DNA of 64,000 nucleotides from contig NC_026744.1 in assembly GCF_000210295.1 (NCBI RefSeq), forward strand, positions 2,666,001 to 2,730,000, in the 5' to 3' direction. The position numbers were made by a program, and so were the translations under genes. Positions within the stretch are counted from its first letter, which is position 1. Every line of letters starts with the position of its first letter. The notes under the pieces were generated by a model that saw only the letters and a program-made list of their open reading frames with translations, did no database searches and was not told the DNA's origin. Positions 57,620 through 64,000 of the stretch are shown here, in pieces. The stretch is from Trypanosoma brucei gambiense DAL972 (Eukaryota > Euglenozoa > Kinetoplastea > Trypanosomatida > Trypanosomatidae).

Positions 57620-60600
57620 ATGACCTCCCGCATTGAGAAGAGTGTTCGTGGTAAAGGAGCGGTGAAACTACGAGGGTTCCTGAAATCGAAGGAACAACTT
57701 TTTGCTACCAAACTGAGTAGCCCCCGCGTCGAATGCAGGGCAGGAAATGAGGAAAAGGGCGCTATGGGAGAAAAAGATGTGACTGGCGGGAGGCACGTGC
57801 ACGGTGTTGTTGCGCCTCATCGCACTCTCGATACTGGCACCGCGTCCGTCCCTCTCCCAGCCAACCTCCCACCCGATGGTAAGGGAAAGAAGCTGCTGAA
57901 TCCTCTGCGGAAGAAGTTACTGAGAGACCTTTCTGCTGACGAGGGCGGCTCGTTGCAGCATCTGCCGGCGAAACCCACTGGGCACAAGGAACTGGGTGCA
58001 ATAAGAATCGCTACTGCAGACGTGTTCCCCGCTGGTGAGGCGCCTCACCGTCCTGCTGCACTATCGTCAGCTGTGTTATCCTCGCCCATGCAGGGTTTGA
58101 AGACAGCTGCAGGTAAGTTGAACCCACCGGTAGGTATAGGACGCAAGAAGCGCCAACAGAAGTTGCAAAAGGCACAACTCGCGTCTACCGTTCGAGTAGA
58201 ACGACTCAGGAGTGACGGCACTTCCAGATGCGGGAAGAAAGGTAGCGTCAAGGTTCCCTCCGAGTGCTCCAGTCTTAATTCTAGCATCACATGTACAGTT
58301 AACACAAATGATTGCGCGGAACTGGACAGAGAGAGTGGTGTAGACGACATCGACGATCCAAACGATGACAACGCACAAGAACTATCTGCTAATGAGTTAG
58401 GTGACGAGCTAGCGCCTTATGATGAGGTGGATGAAGAGGAGGCAGTGCAGCGGTACATGGGAAGCCACAGAGCCTCAACTTCGCCGAAAAAGACGGAGGA
58501 CAGCGTCTCACTCAATCGGTGCCTCAGCGATCCATCGCTGTCAAACACATTGTGTGACGCACGTGCTGCACCGCTGGATCGTCCCAACAGCGCAATCGGA
58601 AGTTGTGCTGCTCCAGAAGATTTGCAACGGTCACTCGATGAAAAAATGGAAGAAAGTTCCCGGCGGCCATCCACTGCCGGTCAGCTGGGGGAGGGCACCA
58701 GTAGTTTCGGCACGCAAAAGGCTTCGGAACTCTTCAATGACAGCCTTTGCCGCTCCCTGAGTTTGTATGACGCGTTTTTCCTCAATGAAGACGGGACTAC
58801 TTGGCTTGTCGATGACCGTGTTCTCGCTAGATGCCTAAATTATATCGGGCTTATGGATTACGAGCACGAGCTCCACGGACTGCGGCGCACTACAGGGAAC
58901 AACTTGAGTGCTTCTGCATGGGCGCAGCTTTCGTCCCCTGTGAAACGCAATGTGATGCCATCGTCTGTGGCATCTGCGGCGCCGCCGCTTCGGTGCACTA
59001 CTTCTCCCAACTTTGTGAACAGTAGCAATTCTTTTTCGGTGGGGCAGAGTAAGCTGTGCAAAGCTCCAGAGTCGCGAGGAGGCCGTCCTGATTTTCCTAC
59101 CCTCTTCCTTGACATCGACGAGACAATGAGATGGCTCTCTGGACAGGAATATGTCATAGGAACCATCCTAGCATGTTGTACGCGCGACAGCGATGGCTCT
59201 GAAGACGGGAATGTTCAGCCGTACTTGTCCCCTGCAGTTCATCCCATAAAGCAAATTGCCACAATTGTACGGGAATGTTACCCTCATTGGGGTAGCACAG
59301 TCCGTTTTGCGGACGCATGGGAGAAGCAGGTTGTCCTTGTTCTTGGTACATCCTCACCATCGCATCAGTTACTGTTCCCGTTTCCGGAGGAGGGCATATT
59401 CTTCTCGTCCGACATGGAGGGTGGAAATATTGCTCGCGTGGAACGTATGCCCGAGTCAACACTACTGCATCTGCAGCAATATCCACAGCAGCCGAATGGG
59501 ATCGGCTTTTCATTGTGGATGGAACCTGAACCCGGATGCGGGCAAAGGTTGTGGTTTCGTTTTGCTTTCGCCGGCGTCAAACCTCATACGTCGGTGACTT
59601 TGCGATTAGTTAACATTCAACCCACCACAAAACTATATGGTCGGAATGGCATGCGACCTGTGTGGAGGGCAGGGAATTGCCTCCGGCAGTGGGTGCCAGT
59701 AGCGCAGTGCTCGTATCGCACAACAAATGACGAGGCTGATGGGGAACTGACGTTTGTCATAACACCCCGTACAAATGATGTCATTCATGTGGCGTTCTGC
59801 GTTCCCTACACATATGCTGATTTACTCTGCCACATTACCCACTGGCATAACTTGGTTAAAAATAGTACGTGCGATATTTGGTTTGAAGAGCGTGTGTTGT
59901 GTTACACGCAGGATGGTCGCAAACTGCACATGCTTATCATAACGAGTTCCTCTACGAAAACTAATCAGCGGCACCGGAGCAAGCGGAAAGTGGAAGGCAG
60001 CAACAGCGCCAATAATGGAGCTTGCGGCCCTACAGCCTGCAATGCCAACTCCAATGGCGGTGGCGGTAACCCGTCTCGTAAGCCCATTGTTGGACCATAC
60101 TCTCAGTTCGAGAAGGGTAAGAAGGTCGTGCTGGTGAGTGGCCGCGTGCATCCCGGGGAAACAACAGCATCCCATGGTGTTCATGGCGCAATTTCCTTCC
60201 TTCTTTCCCGCGACCCACTAGCGGCAAAGCTACGGGACAATTTTATCTTTTATATTGTACCTATGTTAAACCCCGACGGTGTCTCCAGGGGTCACACTCG
60301 GCTTGACCAGAACGGATTTAACCTTAATCGCTGTTATAACAGGCCGATTCCTCAGACACAACCCACTGTGAGCGCCCTCCGCAAGGTGTTCGACCACCTG
60401 CGCCAAGTGTTTGACGACCGCTTCTTCATGTATTTGGACTTTCATTCGCACGTTTCGCAGTCTAGCTGTTTCGCCTTCGGTAATTACCTCCCGGCGACGG
60501 TGCAGCACTGGAATATGCTCTTTCCAAAGATCATCAGTTTACACGCGAAGGAGCTCTTTGGGTACTCGATCTGCCGATTCGGACGCGGCCACATGTTGAG

Positions 60601-61198
60601 CAAGGAGGGAAGTTCGCGCGTGCTTTTTGGCGCCGGCCTCATCCACTCCTACACCATTGAACTCACGTATTTCACAAACAACCGGCTGTACATTGACGGT
60701 CTGTTGGCTGGCGGCACGTCCAACATTATGGATGGAGAATCGTGGGAGGACCGATACACCCATACACAGATCGTGCCGCAGCGCAGCCCCGTCGCCCACA
60801 ACGCCAGCACTGTTACACCCCTTAATGAACAGGGTACGGCAGTTGGAGCCGTCAAAAGTAGCAAGTGCGTCCGTAGCAACTCACAACAGAAGAGGCTAAA
60901 GAAGCGTGATGTCACCAAGATCCCCAGTGACTGTGGTAATGGCAAACCAGAACTGTTGAGGCAGATTAGGGTACCGTGCATTCTGGCGCAAAGCGCTGAA
61001 GTCGGTCGTTCGTGCATGCTTTCTTTGCTCGACTACTGCTCTGTCGATAACTACATATCACCACAGTTTGCAGCGTATGGAGGGATGGAGCGAATGCTGC
61101 GGGATGTCAAACGCCACATGGGTTCACCGACCGCCGCGAAGCCGGGGTCGTGCAGGCTGCAGTTCATTTACAAGCAACAGCAACAACTGCAGCAATAA
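57620..61198 (+). CDS. Cytosolic carboxypeptidase (CCP/AGTPBP1-like, M14 family)
   Basis: 1192 residues. A long low-complexity N-terminal region (~1-370) precedes an N-domain typical of cytosolic carboxypeptidases (about 600-780, WLEP-type FSLWMEPEPG). The zinc carboxypeptidase domain follows with HPGE (His844, Glu847) as zinc ligands, GHTRLDQNGFNLNR with the substrate-binding Asn/Arg, DFHSH with the third ligand His942, and TIELTYF with the catalytic Glu1014. All active-site residues expected are present. CCPs remove C-terminal or side-chain glutamates from tubulin; trypanosome tubulin is heavily modified, so a role in deglutamylation of axonemal or subpellicular microtubules is likely (inference). 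Confidence 0.9.
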   Translation: MTSRIEKSVRGKGAVKLRGFLKSKEQLFATKLSSPRVECRAGNEEKGAMGEKDVTGGRHVHGVVAPHRTLDTGTASVPLPANLPPDGKGKKLLNPLRKKLLRDLSADEGGSLQHLPAKPTGHKELGAIRIATADVFPAGEAPHRPAALSSAVLSSPMQGLKTAAGKLNPPVGIGRKKRQQKLQKAQLASTVRVERLRSDGTSRCGKKGSVKVPSECSSLNSSITCTVNTNDCAELDRESGVDDIDDPNDDNAQELSANELGDELAPYDEVDEEEAVQRYMGSHRASTSPKKTEDSVSLNRCLSDPSLSNTLCDARAAPLDRPNSAIGSCAAPEDLQRSLDEKMEESSRRPSTAGQLGEGTSSFGTQKASELFNDSLCRSLSLYDAFFLNEDGTTWLVDDRVLARCLNYIGLMDYEHELHGLRRTTGNNLSASAWAQLSSPVKRNVMPSSVASAAPPLRCTTSPNFVNSSNSFSVGQSKLCKAPESRGGRPDFPTLFLDIDETMRWLSGQEYVIGTILACCTRDSDGSEDGNVQPYLSPAVHPIKQIATIVRECYPHWGSTVRFADAWEKQVVLVLGTSSPSHQLLFPFPEEGIFFSSDMEGGNIARVERMPESTLLHLQQYPQQPNGIGFSLWMEPEPGCGQRLWFRFAFAGVKPHTSVTLRLVNIQPTTKLYGRNGMRPVWRAGNCLRQWVPVAQCSYRTTNDEADGELTFVITPRTNDVIHVAFCVPYTYADLLCHITHWHNLVKNSTCDIWFEERVLCYTQDGRKLHMLIITSSSTKTNQRHRSKRKVEGSNSANNGACGPTACNANSNGGGGNPSRKPIVGPYSQFEKGKKVVLVSGRVHPGETTASHGVHGAISFLLSRDPLAAKLRDNFIFYIVPMLNPDGVSRGHTRLDQNGFNLNRCYNRPIPQTQPTVSALRKVFDHLRQVFDDRFFMYLDFHSHVSQSSCFAFGNYLPATVQHWNMLFPKIISLHAKELFGYSICRFGRGHMLSKEGSSRVLFGAGLIHSYTIELTYFTNNRLYIDGLLAGGTSNIMDGESWEDRYTHTQIVPQRSPVAHNASTVTPLNEQGTAVGAVKSSKCVRSNSQQKRLKKRDVTKIPSDCGNGKPELLRQIRVPCILAQSAEVGRSCMLSLLDYCSVDNYISPQFAAYGGMERMLRDVKRHMGSPTAAKPGSCRLQFIYKQQQQLQQ

Positions 61199-61769
61199 GA
61201 ATAGTGCAGCGAGAAGTGTGGATAGGGAGAAGGGAAAGATAACGGGTGTGGGGGACGATAGGAACGGAAAGACTGTGCTCGTAAAGAGAGTTGGAGAGAG
61301 ATATCGGTTTTGTTGCTACTGAGGGGGAGGAAAGGATGGTTGATTTACTTGTATATGGTCCATTGACACTGTTTCCTCCCATTCTTTTTTACCTTGTTTG
61401 TATTATTTCCAAGTTTCACGCTGTTTCCCTGTAATTAAATTACATTCTTCTGCAGTTGTTGACATTCGTCATTTTTAACAACGACAGATAATCGGGCGCC
61501 TGCCTGTTTATACCCTTCGGCAGCGCCTTCTCTTCCCACCAAGCTGGTATTTAGTTTCATCTACTTGGCGTTGCGGTAGTTGGACCGCTTCACATGTACG
61601 CGTTCAAATGTATATTTATGAATATTTATAGTTTCCTCCCCCACCCGCCCTGCACTCCCCCTCATGTTGCCCATCTCCTTGGGGCGCGTCCACTCACATG
61701 TGGTTTCTGTATGCGTATATTGGTGGTGGTGTTTTACGGCAAGAGGGGATTCCTCTCTTCCCCTCCTCG

Positions 61770-62124
61770 TACACCCTTTCCCTTTTTTTTGTGTTTTCAT
61801 CCGTTCGTCTATTCAAGTTCTTTCCTTTTTTGTCCTTTTTTTTTCTTTTTTGCTTCAACAGTTAACAACGACTTTTTTTCATTTTTCACCATCCTCTTTC
61901 TATCCATCTCCTGTTATTCCATTTCTTTGTTCGTTCACGTCGGTGTGCTTCACTTTTTGTGTAATTTTCCTTTTCTTTGTTTTTGTGCTAGATTGTTCCT
62001 GCTTTTTTGTACCTAGTCTATTGCACAGTAGCTTAATCACTTTTTTCTCGTTCTCTTTCCCTTTTATTTTCCATGTTTCTTTTTACCACATATCTCTTTC
62101 CGTTGTTGCCGCGCCGCTGAACAG
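61770..62124 (+). promoter_or_regulatory. Putative trans-splice acceptor region for NASP-like gene
   Basis: A very long pyrimidine-rich tract followed by AG at 62123-62124. Downstream no ATG occurs until the NASP start, consistent with scanning. Other AGs inside the tract (for example 61860-61861) might also be used. Confidence 0.55.
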
Positions 62125-62285
62125 CAAACAAAGTGGGGGAGATTACTTCTCTCGTTTATTTGTTGTGCGTGCGACTCCACACACGCTGCCGAAGGGTGAA
62201 AAAACAGTGATTGTAGGCGTAGGACAGTGCGGACGGAAACGGAGAAAGGTTGAGACCCCCGAAGTGCGACGCAACAGCAATCGGG

Positions 62286-62309
62286 ATATATATATATATA
62301 TATATATAT
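62286..62309 (+). repeat. (AT)12 microsatellite
   Basis: Twelve AT units in the probable NASP leader. Seen directly. Confidence 0.9.
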
Positions 62310-62420
62310 TTGGAAGGGGAGAAGAGTTAAGGTAATTAGACAGTGGTACTCCCAACGGAAGTTGAGGGTGGGGGGACATTTCCCGCGCAAGAAAACAGAA
62401 GGTGTGTGTTTCGTGTTTTT

Positions 62421-63644
62421 ATGAGCGACCCACAGCAGCAGCAGCGGGTGGCGGAGGCCGCGGTGAGGAATGACCAGGGAGAGCAGCAGTTGACGGGTGT
62501 AAAGCCCGGGGAGAAGCAAGCGGAGGGCACCGAGGCATCTTCCTCAGAGAGCAACTGCAGCAGTGAAAGCTCTGAGGAAATCATTCCTTTTAATAGTGAA
62601 GAAGAGGCCGTAGCAATGCGTGCTGTTGGGCTAGAACTGTTCAACAAGCACAACTATGAGGAGGCCCTTGACGTTCAGTACCGTATTGTACGCTATTTTG
62701 AGAACAAATACGGTGCGACATACCCCGAATGTGGCATATACTTCCTTGACTACGGCCTCTCGCAGCTGCGCATGATACAGTCCGCCAGCAGTATGGAGGC
62801 AGCTCTTGACCCCCTTGATCACGACGCCCTCGAGGCGTGTTTTACAAACCTCGATGTGGCTCGTGTATGTTTTCAGAAACAGGAGCGGAGCCGCGGTGAG
62901 AATGATGTTGAGGTTCAGCTGCGTCTGGCCGAGGTCCACAACGCGATTGCACAGGTTCAGGTTGAACGTGAAGCATATGAAGAGGCTCTCAAGGAATATG
63001 AAAGTGAACTGTTCATTTACAGGTATCTTGAGCAGGAGATCCCTGCGTCTTTACCCTATGGACGACTTGCCGCAGTACTCTATGAGATAGCCGACTGTTA
63101 TATGAAGGAAGGTGACTTTGAAGGTGCGGAGGAGCGGTTCATCAAGGCGATCGAAGAAATCGAGAAATTTCCCGAAGGCAAAGTTGATCCAAAACTCGTA
63201 GAGCAGATGCGGGAGCTTCTTGAAGATGCCCGGGAGATGAAGGATGGTCGCTTTAAGGAAATACAGGAGTTCATCCAAGAGCAGTTCGCAGTGAATGAAA
63301 CGGAGCGGCTGCCCACAGCGCAGGAGTTCTATGGTGACGTGGATGAACAGCAGCATCCCTTTGTCTCGCGGCTCCCTAATGATGGGGAGTGTTCCGCCCT
63401 GTCGATGCCGCAGTCTAACACGAACCCTGTGCAATGGAGTGAGCACAGCAACAGTATGTCACTTTCATTGTTTCCTTCGCAAGTAAATGGTCGTTCGTCG
63501 GAGGCATCTAATAGTCAACCCGTGCAACATGTAGTCGCAAGAAGGAAGCCTAAACCGCTACAGAAGCAGAAGGCGCTGGAAGTAGAGAGCAGCGGTAACG
63601 TCAGTACGGGCTCCGATATGAAGCGCTTCAGGGCGGAATCATGA
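62421..63644 (+). CDS. NASP-type histone chaperone (SHNi-TPR)
   Basis: 407 residues from ATG at 62421; the frame extends upstream only via GTG. After a Gln/Glu/Ser-rich N-terminus, TPR-like repeats start: AVGLELFNKHNYEEALDVQYR (about 65-85), then the characteristic SHNi-TPR segment with FLDYGLSQLR. LRLAEVHNAIAQVQVEREAYEEAL (about 170-193) and YGRLAAVLYEIADCYMKEGDFEGA (about 212-235) follow. The basic C-terminus (KPKPLQKQK) could be a nuclear localisation signal. NASP/Hif1 proteins bind H3-H4 in transit to the nucleus. The usual acidic insertion between TPRs seems reduced here; the acidic stretch lies near the N-terminus (SSESNCSSESSEE). Confidence 0.75.
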   Translation: MSDPQQQQRVAEAAVRNDQGEQQLTGVKPGEKQAEGTEASSSESNCSSESSEEIIPFNSEEEAVAMRAVGLELFNKHNYEEALDVQYRIVRYFENKYGATYPECGIYFLDYGLSQLRMIQSASSMEAALDPLDHDALEACFTNLDVARVCFQKQERSRGENDVEVQLRLAEVHNAIAQVQVEREAYEEALKEYESELFIYRYLEQEIPASLPYGRLAAVLYEIADCYMKEGDFEGAEERFIKAIEEIEKFPEGKVDPKLVEQMRELLEDAREMKDGRFKEIQEFIQEQFAVNETERLPTAQEFYGDVDEQQHPFVSRLPNDGECSALSMPQSNTNPVQWSEHSNSMSLSLFPSQVNGRSSEASNSQPVQHVVARRKPKPLQKQKALEVESSGNVSTGSDMKRFRAES

Positions 63645-63982
63645 GCAAGCAGCCCGCAGTTGCTCGAATCAACGGGCGCCCGATGGCGAAGCATCTCTTT
63701 CTTTTTTTTTTTTTACAAAAAAACCTATACAAGCATACATGAATTCAGGACGTGTGTGTTTAGGGCTTTATTTTATTGAAGAATGCTGTGTGCGTATTGT
63801 TAGACTATTTCAAGCAATGGTGACGTATGGGAGACGAGTAGTGTTGACTCCGGAAACTAGTGAAACCCCGTGCGTTGTAACAGACGGATGCTTTTTGAAT
63901 TTCCACTTATATTTTTTTCACTCGCGCAGAGGGCGGTGGCGGCGGTAGAACGTCTGTGGTAGGGCAATCGGCTTCAAAAAAC
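63645..63982. other. Spacer before the right-edge gene
   Basis: A T run at about 63702-63713, then A-rich sequence. TTTTTTTCACTCGCGCAG (AG 63928-63929) is a good acceptor 54 bases before a possible start at 63983. The 69-residue frame in this interval has no protein-like features. Confidence 0.5.
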
Positions 63983-64000
63983 ATGAGCGAGCTGGCAAAC
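63983..64000 (+). CDS. Possible start of next gene (partial at right edge)
   Basis: Six codons (MSELAN) begin at an ATG 54 bases after a good splice acceptor. They are too few to identify a product. The start is inferred from position and spacing only. Confidence 0.35.

Larger units (their letters stand above)
61199..62420. other. Spacer with long pyrimidine tract before NASP
   Basis: No gene is seen. The run of pyrimidine-rich DNA at about 61770-62110 is the longest in the window, ending in CTGAACAG (AG 62123-62124). The remaining ~295 bases to the NASP start have no ATG. (AT)12 lies at 62286-62309. The + frames of 140 and 223 residues here are translations of the tract. Confidence 0.6.

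Noticed and set aside
61664..62335. 223-residue + frame in the NASP leader
   Set aside because: Phe/Ser-rich translation of the long pyrimidine tract ending in an Ile-Tyr repeat from the AT microsatellite.

Overview
The window looks like nuclear DNA of an African trypanosome, very probably Trypanosoma brucei or a close relative. Every supported gene lies on the + strand. Coding regions are uninterrupted by introns, with one open frame per gene. They are separated by AT-rich spacers that carry long pyrimidine tracts followed by AG dinucleotides, the signature of trans-splicing and polyadenylation in a polycistronic unit. The linkage of OGDH E1, BDF3, TERT and HslV matches what I remember of T. 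brucei chromosome 11, but this is recollection and not a search. There are no strand switches, transposons, tRNA genes, rRNA genes or CRISPR arrays that I can see.

Layout: 1-1358 is the 3' end of 2-oxoglutarate dehydrogenase E1, followed by a 2.5-kb gene-free stretch. 3913-9112 holds a GT25-like glycosyltransferase, ESCRT-III VPS24 and retromer VPS26. 9113-14069 holds a short-chain dehydrogenase, two nearly identical RPL29 genes in tandem, two small unknown proteins and a biotin-protein ligase. 14800-22432 holds a single-bromodomain factor, small unknown proteins (one possibly bL27m-like), the flagellar EFHB/CFAP21 homologue and an actin-related protein. 22752-32578 holds a coiled-coil protein, a PI31 proteasome regulator, a macro-like membrane-anchored protein and a very large protein with a degenerate HIBCH-like domain (mitoribosomal mS47 candidate). 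33044-40932 holds RPL22, mitoribosomal bL20m, CCZ1 and telomerase reverse transcriptase. 41299-49016 holds two unknown coiled-coil proteins, a small membrane protein and the Paf1-complex subunit Cdc73. 49837-56124 holds mitochondrial HslV, a Rieske-domain protein, a divergent PEX3 candidate and the Golgi SNARE GOS1. 57620-63644 holds a large cytosolic carboxypeptidase and a NASP-type histone chaperone, and the first six codons of another gene may lie at the right edge.

As usual in these genomes, neighbours are not functionally clustered. Recurrent themes are mitochondrial function (OGDH, biotin ligase, bL20m, mS47-like, HslV, possibly bL27m-like), endomembrane traffic (VPS24, VPS26, CCZ1, GOS1, PEX3) and chromatin or telomere biology (BDF3, Cdc73, TERT, NASP). 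Expression control is expected to be post-transcriptional, through the untranslated regions in the spacers. The most striking non-coding feature is an ATG-free stretch of nearly 900 nt before the carboxypeptidase. The most interesting proteins are the mS47-like pseudoenzyme, the macro-like protein, the divergent PEX3 and the uncharacterised small membrane proteins. I found no convincing wholly new multi-gene system.
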